NCBI RefSeq assembly: GCF_946479965.1
Contig: NZ_CAMLHX010000009.1
Coordinates: 35,388 to 99,387, forward strand
DNA length: 64,000 nucleotides
Direction of reading: 5' to 3'
From: an uncultured Mucilaginibacter sp.
GTDB lineage: Bacteria > Bacteroidota > Bacteroidia > Sphingobacteriales > Sphingobacteriaceae
The stretch's first letter is position 1. Each line of letters begins with the position of its first letter. Below the pieces are notes generated by a model that was given only the letters and a program-made list of their open reading frames with translations, did no database searches and was not told the DNA's origin. A program made the translations under genes and the position numbers. Positions 45,435-54,458 of the stretch are shown piece by piece.

Positions 45435-47180
45435 TTACTTTATTGATTTTAGGTCTGCAGTGGCGCTCACGTAAGAGGAAGCATCTTCAACAGAGCCGCT
45501 TACGTATTTGGGATAGTTAGGGTAAGAACAAAGCAAATATCCTTTCACATTCTTATCCGTGCCGATGCGGCCTTTTTCATCTATAACCAGGGTCTTGGCA
45601 GGTGCCTGCTTTTTTTCTACCCATGCTACCAGTTGATCAATGTTATCGTCGCCATTTGGGCCGGCAATGTTCTTTACTTTTACAGGTTTGCCCTCGCCGT
45701 TAACAGAATAACCTTTGCCGCTTAAACCATGGCCGCCGTGCGGCACAACAAATAACCTGGCAAATTCATCCACTTTATTTCTGCCCATCTTATCAAGCAA
45801 CGACTGATAATAATCCAACTGTGCTCCGTCTGAAGCCAAATTATCCATCAAACCAATGGTAACTATTATTTTTCCGCCTCGTTTATAAAATGCAGAAAGA
45901 TCGGGGTTGGTTGCATCCAGCCATGTTGATATTTCCTGTCTGCGCTTTACATAAGGACCGTCCTCTACATAATCAAGCGAATTGGCTTTAATGTCCTTCA
46001 TTAAAAATCCGGTAGCACCTAAAACTCCAAGGTGACTGAACATCGGTGCATTTTCGGCGGCGCCTTCCTGCCCTTTAAAACGGCTCCCGGCAATCATTCC
46101 AAAATCGGCCGGCGAAGTATTCGGCAACCACATCCCGAAGGATTTAACACCATTGGCTAAAGGTGTTTTCCAGGTGTACGGGCTGTACATAAATTCGAGC
46201 GTTTTTATTTGCCCATCGGTAAGTTTAGCGTTCGCCGTTGCATCCGCGGGGTTTGGATCTACTCCGTTCGGTGCCCTTAACGCTTTCCAGGGGTCTTTGG
46301 GTCCAATACCGTCTTTTACATTAAAGATGGCGCGCGCAGCCATATAATTGTTGATCATTCCGTCCGATATTCCATCAAGCGTATCGCTTTGTCTCATAAA
46401 CTCTGCTGTAATGGCTTTTACTTTTGCAGGCGTAACCCAGTTTGTGGCAGGTTTTTCCTGTATGCGGGCAAGCACAGGGGCAAGCATAAGGGTTGTATTA
46501 TTAACGATAGGCACATTGGCAATAATGCCGTTATAGTCGGCAGGGTAACGCTGTGCAACGGTAAGCGCTTCACGGCCTCCCTGTGATGTACCTACATAAT
46601 AATTGTAGGTTGGTTTTTTACCATACACCCGTTCCATAATTACGATGGCTGCATCATGCGTTTTTTTCATTTGCATGTAGCCCAGGTTTTTTATGGCTTC
46701 GTCATTAAGCGCCCATTCATCGCCACCCGGCCCTGTTGCCAGGGGTTTGTTTGGCCCCATACCGCCGGCCTGGTGACCGCCATCGCTACCGTAAAGCGCG
46801 AAACCTTTACCAAGCGCAGAACCCCTTGCACTTACACCAAGCGTTCCGTTCATTCCACCTCCGCCTTGCTGCATACCTCTTAACGACCAGCTTGCAGGTA
46901 ATATCACCCTGAAATTAATGGGCCATCCCTTAGGGTCAACCGGCATAATGGAACCCTCTATAATGCCGTGGGCAGGCGTTGTTGCCGTTGCATCAACCCA
47001 ACGCGGCTCATACAGCACTACCGAGCCAACAGGCTCGCCGATCGTAGAAGCGGGAATAGAGCGCCCGGCTTTTTCAATATCAGCTTTGCTGATAACAATA
47101 TTGCCTGTAGTTGCCTGCCCGAATACAGAGCCGCTTATTAATAAAAAAAATATTGCTTTAAGTATAATTATTGGCCTCAT
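45435..47180 (-). CDS. Tannase/feruloyl esterase family protein, secreted
   Basis: The frame opens at 47204, but the ATG at 47180 (MRPIIILKAIFFLL) starts a clear signal peptide; 581 residues. The nucleophile Ser is in YYVGTSQGGREAL, the calcium-loop pattern in DTLDGISDGMI, and the catalytic His in VPHGGHGLSG. In the family the Ser and His are each next to a Cys linked by a disulfide (CS-D-HC), and the Ca loop is flanked by Cys; here these are Thr, Gly, Ser and non-Cys, so all expected disulfides are missing. Only one Cys remains. It hydrolyses aromatic esters outside the cytoplasm. First gene of the operon. Confidence 0.88.
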   Translation of the reverse strand: MRPIIILKAIFFLLISGSVFGQATTGNIVISKADIEKAGRSIPASTIGEPVGSVVLYEPRWVDATATTPAHGIIEGSIMPVDPKGWPINFRVILPASWSLRGMQQGGGGMNGTLGVSARGSALGKGFALYGSDGGHQAGGMGPNKPLATGPGGDEWALNDEAIKNLGYMQMKKTHDAAIVIMERVYGKKPTYNYYVGTSQGGREALTVAQRYPADYNGIIANVPIVNNTTLMLAPVLARIQEKPATNWVTPAKVKAITAEFMRQSDTLDGISDGMINNYMAARAIFNVKDGIGPKDPWKALRAPNGVDPNPADATANAKLTDGQIKTLEFMYSPYTWKTPLANGVKSFGMWLPNTSPADFGMIAGSRFKGQEGAAENAPMFSHLGVLGATGFLMKDIKANSLDYVEDGPYVKRRQEISTWLDATNPDLSAFYKRGGKIIVTIGLMDNLASDGAQLDYYQSLLDKMGRNKVDEFARLFVVPHGGHGLSGKGYSVNGEGKPVKVKNIAGPNGDDNIDQLVAWVEKKQAPAKTLVIDEKGRIGTDKNVKGYLLCSYPNYPKYVSGSVEDASSYVSATADLKSIK

Positions 47181-47304
47181 GATTAGGTGGTTTTGGACAT
47201 ACAAGGTACTAATGTGACGGATATTTACAAAGATTATTTTAGGACGGCTTAATCCTCTTTCTATGTTCAGCGACCATTAAGCAGGGAAATTAATCATTAT
47301 CCCT

Positions 47305-47334
47305 TTTGCTTAAATGTTAACTTATTTATATTTG
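47305..47334 (+). promoter_or_regulatory. Predicted promoter of the tRNA gene
   Basis: TTTG at 47305-47308, an 18-bp spacer, and TATATTTG at 47327-47334 match the Bacteroidota promoter consensus. The tRNA begins 34 bp downstream. Confidence 0.7.
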
Positions 47335-47368
47335 CTTCCCTCAACCTATTATAGGGTTGATGAAGCAA

Positions 47369-47442
47369 CGGGATGTAGCGTAGCCCGGTATCGCGCCAGC
47401 ATGGGGTGCTGGAGGTCGTGGGTTCGAATCCCGCCATCCCGA
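47369..47442 (+). tRNA. tRNA-Pro (anticodon GGG)
   Basis: Acceptor stem CGGGATG/CATCCCG, D-arm GCGTAGCCCGGTATCGC, anticodon stem CCAGC/GCTGG around loop ATGGGGT with anticodon GGG at 47403-47405, and T-arm GTGGGTTCGAATCCCGC. Discriminator A. CCA is not encoded. It reads CCC and CCU codons. No integrated element follows its 3' end. Confidence 0.97.
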
Positions 47443-47463
47443 CGAAAGCGATCCAATCGAATT

Positions 47464-47505
47464 AAAAACCCCTTAAATCGTATGATTTAAGGGGTTTTTC
47501 TTTTT
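47464..47505 (+). terminator. Terminator after tRNA-Pro
   Basis: Perfect 16-bp stem (AAAAACCCCTTAAATC with its complement), loop GTAT, then CTTTTT. About 20 bp past the tRNA. Confidence 0.95.
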
Positions 47506-47529
47506 ATTTCATCGATTTGTAATAAGTTT

Positions 47530-48402
47530 TCACAGTTTACTATTCATTTTCTCGGCCATCCTGACTCCCAAATCCCAGGTTCCTTTAGTACCGAAGTGGA
47601 TATGATCTTTTGGATAAGGCGTATGGGGATCATCCGCCCGTTGGCTCAGATCATCTGTTTTCACAACGAATGCCCTTTTTACGGATATTGACGTTTTCGA
47701 ATTCTGATCAATATCATGTTCGGCCTGTCGCACCTGGCTAATGCCCTTGCCTGTATTTGGCGGGGGATAGACATAGCCGTAAACAAACAGCATTTTGGGA
47801 GCGTTGAATTGTTCGCGCACTCGTTCAAAAAAGTGCTTCAGGTTTTTTCCGTATTGGTTACTAATGGTGTCGCCCTTATCAGCGTCATTTTCACCTTGTT
47901 GCCAAAGCATACCTTTAATTACCGGGTAATAACCGCGTCTACGCAGACTGTCCAATCCGGCGCTAACTGTTTTAACAAAAATTTTATATTGCACGCCCCA
48001 GTCTGAGGTGTCGGCTTTGTTTTTTCCCGGGTTCCATTGGTTATACAAGTCGGTGCCGCTGTGTGCATGCTTGATAAGAGCGATTTGAGCCTTTACTCTC
48101 AATTTTTGGAGCTTGCTGCCAAAACCCAGTTCAGGTCCGAACCTGTCCGGCGATTCTGAAGCTTGGCGAAGTGGTTGGATAGTGAAAGGTGGCAAGCCGC
48201 TGTTAAGGTGAGGTTTGCCGGAATGAAAGATAAATACCCTTCTGTTGATTTGCATCGAATCCGTCATATTCGCGATATAACCCTGCCCTGTAGCATTAGA
48301 CTGCCCGCCAATAAGGTACACCTCTATTTCTTTATTGTGCTGGGCCTTTGCGGAAAATGCGCAAGACAGCGTAAGCAAACAAATTAAATGAAATTTATTC
48401 AT
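47530..48402 (-). CDS. Secreted SGNH esterase (sialate O-acetylesterase-like)
   Basis: 290 residues. A signal peptide (to about 20, SAKAQ) is followed by the SGNH blocks: catalytic Ser in IGGQSNATGQG, Gly/Asn region, MLWQQGENDADKG, and the Asp-His pair in KDHIHFGTKG. This family removes acetyl groups from sugars, often pectin or xylan in plant-associated Bacteroidota. It is separated from the GH97 gene by about 200 bp with a terminator hairpin, so it may be independently expressed. Confidence 0.88.
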   Translation of the reverse strand: MNKFHLICLLTLSCAFSAKAQHNKEIEVYLIGGQSNATGQGYIANMTDSMQINRRVFIFHSGKPHLNSGLPPFTIQPLRQASESPDRFGPELGFGSKLQKLRVKAQIALIKHAHSGTDLYNQWNPGKNKADTSDWGVQYKIFVKTVSAGLDSLRRRGYYPVIKGMLWQQGENDADKGDTISNQYGKNLKHFFERVREQFNAPKMLFVYGYVYPPPNTGKGISQVRQAEHDIDQNSKTSISVKRAFVVKTDDLSQRADDPHTPYPKDHIHFGTKGTWDLGVRMAEKMNSKL

Positions 48403-48555
48403 GACTCTTGTTTAAGTGGACAACCCTTTGGATAAAGTCCTGAACAAATTAATATTTAATTTATCGGGAACATTGGTTTTTTTTGAATAAAAAGTTCACG
48501 GGTTATCTGGTATGACTATTTTAAAGATGCAAATGCGATTAAATGACGTCTTAAT

Positions 48556-48588
48556 AAAAAAGCTCTGACTAAATACCAGAGCTTTTTT
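48556..48588 (-). terminator. Terminator after the GH97 operon
   Basis: 12-bp stem AAAAAAGCTCTG/CAGAGCTTTTTT with a 9-base loop; T tract on the minus strand, about 22 bp past the GH97 stop. Confidence 0.9.
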
Positions 48589-48610
48589 ATTAAGGATATT
48601 TAACGGAATG

Positions 48611-50476
48611 CTACATCTTAGCCACAAACCCACCGCTCGGGCGCAGTTTTATGGTTAATACGTCTGTTTTAGATACGGTTTGCTCTTTTCTATCAACGCT
48701 GGTATTGGTTTCACCATCATAAACCAACGTAGCTTTGGTTGTCTTGGTCAGGAAATCTAGCGGGACCTTTATTTCGCGTTCTTCGCCCCCGTTCATTACA
48801 CCAACCCACCAGGTTGTGCCTTTACGCCTTGCAAATGCTACCACATCGCCCATGCTGGTGCATGGCAATACGCGGGTTTCATCCCAAGTGGTAGGTACGG
48901 TTTGAAAAAGGTCAAACATCGGGTTGTCCAGGTAAAACTGATACTGATCTGTAAAATGTATTATCGGCGACAGGTAAACAATTGCCTGTGCAAACTCATG
49001 CGGCCAGCTAAATTTAGTCGTGGCAAGCTGTTTCGGGTCTAATATAACCGAAGTAAAATCAGCCGGACCGGTTAACAGGCGCGTAAAGGGCACCGTAACA
49101 TCATGCTGCGGAGGCATAACACGGCGGTAACGGGTCATATGATACTCATTACCACGTATGGCTTCGCGCGTAATATCATTTGGGAAACTACGGTTTAGCC
49201 CGGTCGGTTTTACGCTGCCATGAAAGTTAAGTAATAAGTGCAGATCGGCACACTCTTGCTGTGTTTCAGCATACCATTGCATTATCTCGGCAGTGGCATC
49301 GGGTATAAAGTCTATTTTTATGCCGGCGGCGCCAAGGGCTTTAACTTTATCCAGATATACCTTGCGCTCCGGCGCTTTTCTAAACTCCTTTGAATCAACC
49401 CAAACAATTGATTTTACACCAACGGTTTTGCCGTAGTCTATTGCCTCTTTAAGCAGTGCCCATTGATCTTTGCCTTCCTGTTTCCAATTACGCCAGCCAT
49501 CATCAATCAGGTAGTATTCCCATTTTAGCTTGGCTGCTGCATCAAACCATTGTTTCTGGTCATCCAATTTCGGCGCGCCAATGCTCCACCATTGCCACAT
49601 ACTGCGGCCGGGTTTAACCCACGAAAAATCTGATCCTTTTGGCGGTGGCGGGCATAAATTAGTTATCAGGTCTGAATTAGTCAATGCGTTAAGCGATCTG
49701 GCCACCATTGTAGTGCGCCACGGCGAAACAGCTTTGCCTTTATAGGTGCCATTTAAATAGATAGTAGTTGATGGCGGCTTAACTTCCCATCCTTTTTTTG
49801 CGAAGGGAAAATACGCGCTTAGCACGTTGCCGTTACGCATGAAGGACATGTCCGAAAAATTCTCTACGTCGGCTTCTGATACTGAAACATAGTAGCCATT
49901 GGTTTCAAAAGTAACCGGCCCCATTATGGTTTTACCTTCTGGTACCTTCTCAAACGCAGTTACATAGTTCACACCCTCGTAGCTTTGCGAATAGTCTGCC
50001 CAGGCGATCTTGCTGATATTAGCTGGTAAGGTCCAGCCTGTGCGTTCACTGTCAATGCGTTTTATCCCGGCGGGAATAGTATAACGAATAGCCACACCAT
50101 CATTATAAACACGAACAATAACGCTCATTTGCTTGCCTGCGGCAATAAGCGGTATTTCAGCTTCGTTTGCGTTATTATATGCAATGGGGTGATTTCCGAT
50201 AATGGGATAACTCTCATTCACTTTGCTCATTTTAGCTGAGCCTGCCAAACGCACATTATTGCCGAGGTCGGTACTGTCAGCTATCAAGCCCAACGGCGAT
50301 GTTTCAATTATCGGTTTCTTGTCGGCCTTTATATTATAGACCAGCTTTTTATTGACGGCTGAGACCGTTAATACCAAACGCTTATCAGGGCTGCTAACGG
50401 TAACACTTGCGGTTTGGCTAAATGCGTTTGTTGCACATAGCATTAAAGCAGCAGATAGAATATTAAAAATTTTCAT
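48611..50476 (-). CDS. Glycoside hydrolase family 97
   Basis: 621 residues: signal peptide to about 21, N-terminal beta-sandwich, then a (beta/alpha)8 barrel with YYLIDDGWRNWKQEGKDQW and GIKIDFIPDATAEIMQWYAE, RGNEYHMTRYRRVMPP and a C-terminal sheet. The family includes alpha-glucosidases (inverting) and alpha-galactosidases (retaining). The Asp of GIKIDF is where retaining members carry the nucleophile, which favours an alpha-galactosidase-type enzyme, though I cannot be certain by eye. It is 12 bp after the CBM9 gene and ends the operon. Confidence 0.92.
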   Translation of the reverse strand: MKIFNILSAALMLCATNAFSQTASVTVSSPDKRLVLTVSAVNKKLVYNIKADKKPIIETSPLGLIADSTDLGNNVRLAGSAKMSKVNESYPIIGNHPIAYNNANEAEIPLIAAGKQMSVIVRVYNDGVAIRYTIPAGIKRIDSERTGWTLPANISKIAWADYSQSYEGVNYVTAFEKVPEGKTIMGPVTFETNGYYVSVSEADVENFSDMSFMRNGNVLSAYFPFAKKGWEVKPPSTTIYLNGTYKGKAVSPWRTTMVARSLNALTNSDLITNLCPPPPKGSDFSWVKPGRSMWQWWSIGAPKLDDQKQWFDAAAKLKWEYYLIDDGWRNWKQEGKDQWALLKEAIDYGKTVGVKSIVWVDSKEFRKAPERKVYLDKVKALGAAGIKIDFIPDATAEIMQWYAETQQECADLHLLLNFHGSVKPTGLNRSFPNDITREAIRGNEYHMTRYRRVMPPQHDVTVPFTRLLTGPADFTSVILDPKQLATTKFSWPHEFAQAIVYLSPIIHFTDQYQFYLDNPMFDLFQTVPTTWDETRVLPCTSMGDVVAFARRKGTTWWVGVMNGGEEREIKVPLDFLTKTTKATLVYDGETNTSVDRKEQTVSKTDVLTIKLRPSGGFVAKM

Positions 50477-50488
50477 ATAGATGTATTG

Positions 50489-51259
50489 TTATTTTGGAGC
50501 CATGAATTCCATCAAACCCATTCGGTTAGGCTGGTGTACATCCAAACGAATGTCGTAGATCGGGTAAAGTGTTGATGTAGAGCGGAAACGGTCGGCCACC
50601 TGATTGCGATCTTGCCTTACCGCCTGGAAAGCCCACTTTCTACCAACCCCCGGTCGGCCAAAATTTGAAAGCGCATCTATCGGAATAGCCAATTCCATTG
50701 TCCAGCCTTTGTCTTTGTCTTTTTCGTTGTTGATGGTACCATCATAAGTAACCTCAACCTTATAGGCAGGATTATATCCTTTTACAAAATAATCGCGTTT
50801 GTTATAATATTTATAAAACATTATATAATCATAAGCCGCTTTAGTTATGTTGATCTCAAACCCGAAGTGCATATTTAAGCTGTCCGGAACAGGAACAACA
50901 AAAAACTCTGCACAATCGTCAAGGTACGGGCGTGCGTCAAAAGCAGTTTCGCGGGCAGTTAACGATGTATCCTGGCATTCATAGAATAAATACAGGTTGG
51001 TATCGTCCCACATCATTCTGAATTTGGTGGCTTGCTTTTCAAAAGGCTCTCCGCTGCGGTAAAAATAATCAAGACTGCGCACCTCGGCATTTTTCCAGGC
51101 GGCTTCGTTCATTTTTCCATCAACAGTTATAGGCTCTGTGGCCTTTGCTACTTTGTAAGACGGCAGTTCGCCTATTACATATTTTTTTTCGGTTTGTGCA
51201 TGTAAGCTAAGGCATGCTAATAAAAAGCAGGCGGCTGTGGTTATTATTTTACGGATCAT
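50489..51259 (-). CDS. CBM9-like secreted carbohydrate-binding protein
   Basis: 256 residues. Signal peptide to about 21 (SLHAQ), then the family-9-like domain: PITVDGKMNEAAWKNAEVR, MMWDDTNLYLFYECQD, ARPYLDDCAEFFVVP, GWTMELAIPIDAL. These domains bind sugars and are often alone in PUL-type operons. It sits between SGNH esterase and GH97 in a three-gene operon. Confidence 0.88.
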   Translation of the reverse strand: MIRKIITTAACFLLACLSLHAQTEKKYVIGELPSYKVAKATEPITVDGKMNEAAWKNAEVRSLDYFYRSGEPFEKQATKFRMMWDDTNLYLFYECQDTSLTARETAFDARPYLDDCAEFFVVPVPDSLNMHFGFEINITKAAYDYIMFYKYYNKRDYFVKGYNPAYKVEVTYDGTINNEKDKDKGWTMELAIPIDALSNFGRPGVGRKWAFQAVRQDRNQVADRFRSTSTLYPIYDIRLDVHQPNRMGLMEFMAPK

Positions 51260-51279
51260 AGTATATTGATATAGGTAGA

Positions 51280-52170
51280 TTAATTAGCGGCTATAACGGG
51301 CCCTTTGTGTCCTAATAATTCCAACATTTTTTCACCGTAGCGGCTGCCCAATATCTGGTAACCTTCAGCAGTGAAATGTAACCTATCTCGCGTTGTTGGA
51401 GCGCCTTTAGACGAAATTACATACGAGTTAGGAATAACCTGTGGTACTGTTGCTATAAATTTATTAAAGCCCGCGCACGCACCGTTTTGATCAGCATTTA
51501 CCAGTTCGCCAACCAATAAAGGTGTCTTTTTTGCATTCAGGTCAAGGTCTGTTATTATATTATTATAAATGCCTTTAACCTTTGTTGTCCATAAACTGTC
51601 GTTAGGATTTGATTCACCCTGGTGTAGTAATATACCTTTAACAACGCCGTATTTAGCAGCCTCTTTAGACATGTCAATAAAGTGCTGGTAGGGGTTTTCG
51701 TTATACTCTTTGATGATACTTTTCATCCATGAAGGTGCCGTTGCCGCATAGGTTTGGAAGGTGTTCTTTTCAAAAACTTCGATCTTGGCACCGGCCACTG
51801 ATACATTTACTATGCCTACTTTAACATTCGCCGGCAGATTAGCCAACAGCGTTCTTCCAAAATAGTCAGATGGGGTTAAGCCGGTATTGCAGCGGCAAAG
51901 CGGCGGTTTGGCGGTATACCATTTACCTTGCTCGCGACCCAGTTTAGGACAATTCACTGTTTCAAAAACGCGGAAGCGCTCGTCAATTCCAACGCTGTCT
52001 TTCGGTTGAATACGGGCGTTGCCTTCCATGTTAGACTGGCCAAAACACAGAAATATGTAAAAGTTTTTGTCTTTCTTTATCTTCTCGGCCGGTTTATATG
52101 CCGAGAAAAAAAAGGTGCTTGCAATAGCGACCGCACCTAATGCTATCAGTGCTGTAATGCGTAGTTTCAT
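51280..52170 (-). CDS. Secreted SGNH acetylesterase
   Basis: The frame opens at 52227; the ATG at 52170 (MKLRITALIALGAVAIAS) begins a signal peptide. 296 residues. Catalytic blocks: CFGQSNMEGNA, ILLHQGESNPND and DRLHFTAEGYQ. As in sialate O-acetylesterases, it likely de-acetylates plant polysaccharide side chains. First gene of the operon with CBM9 and GH97; 20 bp before the CBM9 start. Confidence 0.88.
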   Translation of the reverse strand: MKLRITALIALGAVAIASTFFFSAYKPAEKIKKDKNFYIFLCFGQSNMEGNARIQPKDSVGIDERFRVFETVNCPKLGREQGKWYTAKPPLCRCNTGLTPSDYFGRTLLANLPANVKVGIVNVSVAGAKIEVFEKNTFQTYAATAPSWMKSIIKEYNENPYQHFIDMSKEAAKYGVVKGILLHQGESNPNDSLWTTKVKGIYNNIITDLDLNAKKTPLLVGELVNADQNGACAGFNKFIATVPQVIPNSYVISSKGAPTTRDRLHFTAEGYQILGSRYGEKMLELLGHKGPVIAAN

Positions 52171-52340
52171 GTATTTAATGGTTAAATAATGGTTTATCCG
52201 CTTTGAACGCGGCATTTTAACAGCCAATTTATAAATTATTTGCCATAACTATTTGTAAAGCTTTTGTTCGATATAATATTTGGCTATCCGTTTTCGCAAA
52301 TATAAGGCCTGCTTTATAAATAGCCCCTATAAGCCCGCCC

Positions 52341-52371
52341 TTTGAAATATGGATTATTAACACTACCTTTG
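52341..52371 (+). promoter_or_regulatory. Predicted DEAD-box helicase promoter
   Basis: TTTG at 52341-52344, a 19-bp spacer and TACCTTTG at 52364-52371: an exact match to the Bacteroidota consensus. It lies 41 bp before the helicase ATG. Confidence 0.85.
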
Positions 52372-52412
52372 CGCCCGATTTGGCGATGTAGCCAGATACG
52401 TTATTTTAAATC

Positions 52413-54317
52413 ATGAACCCATTTATTAATCTGGGAATCCGTCATGATATTGTTAATGCCATCTCTGAGTTAGGCTTTGAAAACCCTACTCCAATCCAGG
52501 AACAGTCAATCCCGGTATTGCTAACAGGCAGCAACGATTTTGTCGGATTAGCCCAAACCGGGACCGGTAAAACTGCTGCCTTTGGCCTTCCACTTTTGGA
52601 ACTGTTGGATTTCGAAGAAAATCATCCCCAGGCGCTTATTCTGTGCCCAACGCGCGAACTTTGTTTGCAAATTACTAACGACATTAAAAACTACGCCAAA
52701 AACATGAACAACGTACACGTTGTTGCCGTGTATGGTGGTGCAAGCATCTCTGATCAGTTACGTCAAATTAGACGCGGCGTGCAGATTGTTGTTGCAACCC
52801 CGGGCCGTATGTTAGACATTATTAACCGTAAAGCGGTTGATTTTTCGCAGGTGAAGTTTGTAGTATTGGATGAAGCTGATGAAATGCTCAATATGGGCTT
52901 TCAGGAAGATATAGACAATATCCTGTCAACTACACCAGACGAGAAAAAGACCTGGTTGTTCTCGGCCACTATGCCTACAGAAGTTAGGCGCATCGCCAAA
53001 AAATACATGGATAACCCTTTTGAGTTAACCATGGGCGAAAAAAATACAGGCAACGTAAATATTGAGCACGAGTACTATGTAGTACGTGCCCGCGATAAAT
53101 ACGCTGCATTTAAACGCATTGTTGATTTTAACCCTGAAATTTTCGGTATAGTATTTTGCCGTACCAAGATTGAAACACAGGAAATTGCTGAATCGCTGAT
53201 AAAGGACGGTTACAATGCCGACTCTTTACACGGCGACTTGTCGCAACAACAACGTGATAAGGTAATGAAACGCTACCGCGAGCGCAGTCTGCAATTATTA
53301 ATTGCAACAGACGTAGCTGCACGTGGTATTGACGTTAACGACGTTACACACGTTATTAACTACTCGTTACCTGATGAAATAGAGAATTATACCCACCGTA
53401 GCGGTCGTACAGCCCGTGCCGGTAAAACAGGTATCTCTATCGCCATTATCAACTCTAAAGAGTTAGGTAAAATACGCCAGATTGAGCGTGTTATAGGTAA
53501 AAAGTTTGTTAAAGCTGAGATCCCTACAGGATTTGATGTTTGCGAAAAACAATTATTTGCCCTGATACACAAAGTACATAACGTTGAAGTGAATGAACAG
53601 CAGATTGAGCAGTACATTCCGCGCATTATGAACGAGTTTGCTGATCTGAGCAAAGAGGATATCATTAAACGTTTTGCCTCATTAGAGTTTAACAGCTTCC
53701 TTGATTATTATAAGAATGCCCCTGACCTGAACGCACCTGCTGATGACCGTATCGGTCGTGACAGGCCTGAACGTGGTGAGCGCGGCGAACGTAGCGAACG
53801 TTTCCCTCGTGAAGGTGCCCGTGGTGAGTTTACCCGTTTGTTTATCAACTTAGGTTCTGTTGATGGCTTTAGCCGCGGCGACCTGTTAGGTTACATCTGC
53901 AATACTGCTAAAATAAGCGGTAAAACTGTAGGTAAGATAGACGTTAAAGGCGTGTACTCTTTCTTTGAAGTACCGCATGACGATGTTGCTAAAACACAAG
54001 AAGGCTTTAAAGGCGCTGATTTCCAGGGTCGCGAAGTTCGTATTGAAATATCAGGCGAAGGTACCAGCAGCACCCGTAGCGGTGGTGGCGAGCGTCGCGA
54101 AGGCGGCGGTGGTTATCCTCGTAGCGGAAATCGCGAAGGCGGTTTCAGAGGCGGCGAGCGCCGTGAAGGCGGTGGCGGTTACCGCGGCGGCGAAAATCGC
54201 GAAGGCGGTGCCAGTGGTGGTTTCCGTGGTGGCGAAAAACGTGAAGGTGGCGGTGGTTTCCGTGACTTTTCAGGCAAACGCCGCGAAGACAGACCGGAGC
54301 GCAGAAGACGTTTTTAA
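52413..54317 (+). CDS. DEAD-box RNA helicase
   Basis: 634 residues with all helicase motifs: Q motif PTPIQEQSIP, AQTGTGKT, PTRELCLQ, TPGR, DEAD (VLDEADEML), SAT, ATDVAARGIDV and HRSGRTARAG. After the helicase core comes a DbpA-like RNA-binding domain (about 468-545, TRLFINLGSVDGFSRGDL) and then an RGG-rich tail (GGERREGGGG and variants, about 550-634). It unwinds RNA, probably in ribosome assembly or cold adaptation. The Gly/Arg tail can bind RNA nonspecifically. Confidence 0.97.
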   Translation: MNPFINLGIRHDIVNAISELGFENPTPIQEQSIPVLLTGSNDFVGLAQTGTGKTAAFGLPLLELLDFEENHPQALILCPTRELCLQITNDIKNYAKNMNNVHVVAVYGGASISDQLRQIRRGVQIVVATPGRMLDIINRKAVDFSQVKFVVLDEADEMLNMGFQEDIDNILSTTPDEKKTWLFSATMPTEVRRIAKKYMDNPFELTMGEKNTGNVNIEHEYYVVRARDKYAAFKRIVDFNPEIFGIVFCRTKIETQEIAESLIKDGYNADSLHGDLSQQQRDKVMKRYRERSLQLLIATDVAARGIDVNDVTHVINYSLPDEIENYTHRSGRTARAGKTGISIAIINSKELGKIRQIERVIGKKFVKAEIPTGFDVCEKQLFALIHKVHNVEVNEQQIEQYIPRIMNEFADLSKEDIIKRFASLEFNSFLDYYKNAPDLNAPADDRIGRDRPERGERGERSERFPREGARGEFTRLFINLGSVDGFSRGDLLGYICNTAKISGKTVGKIDVKGVYSFFEVPHDDVAKTQEGFKGADFQGREVRIEISGEGTSSTRSGGGERREGGGGYPRSGNREGGFRGGERREGGGGYRGGENREGGASGGFRGGEKREGGGGFRDFSGKRREDRPERRRRF

Positions 54318-54347
54318 GTTTTAACACTTTAGAAATATTTTAAAAAT

Positions 54348-54384
54348 AACAGGCCTGTATGTGAAAGCATACGGGCCTTGTTGT
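54348..54384 (+). terminator. Terminator after the helicase
   Basis: AACAGGCCTGTATG paired with CATACGGGCCTTGTT (one G-U, one bulge), loop TGAAAG. Confidence 0.85.
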
Positions 54385-54458
54385 TTTGGCCGCTTTGTAT
54401 CCAATGCGCCTTATTACCCAATATATGGTTATCTTAGTTTGGATTATATACAAACTTG

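Noticed and set aside
47369..47529. Integrated element at the tRNA-Pro 3' end
   Set aside because: No duplicated tRNA end, integrase or mobile gene; a terminator follows directly.
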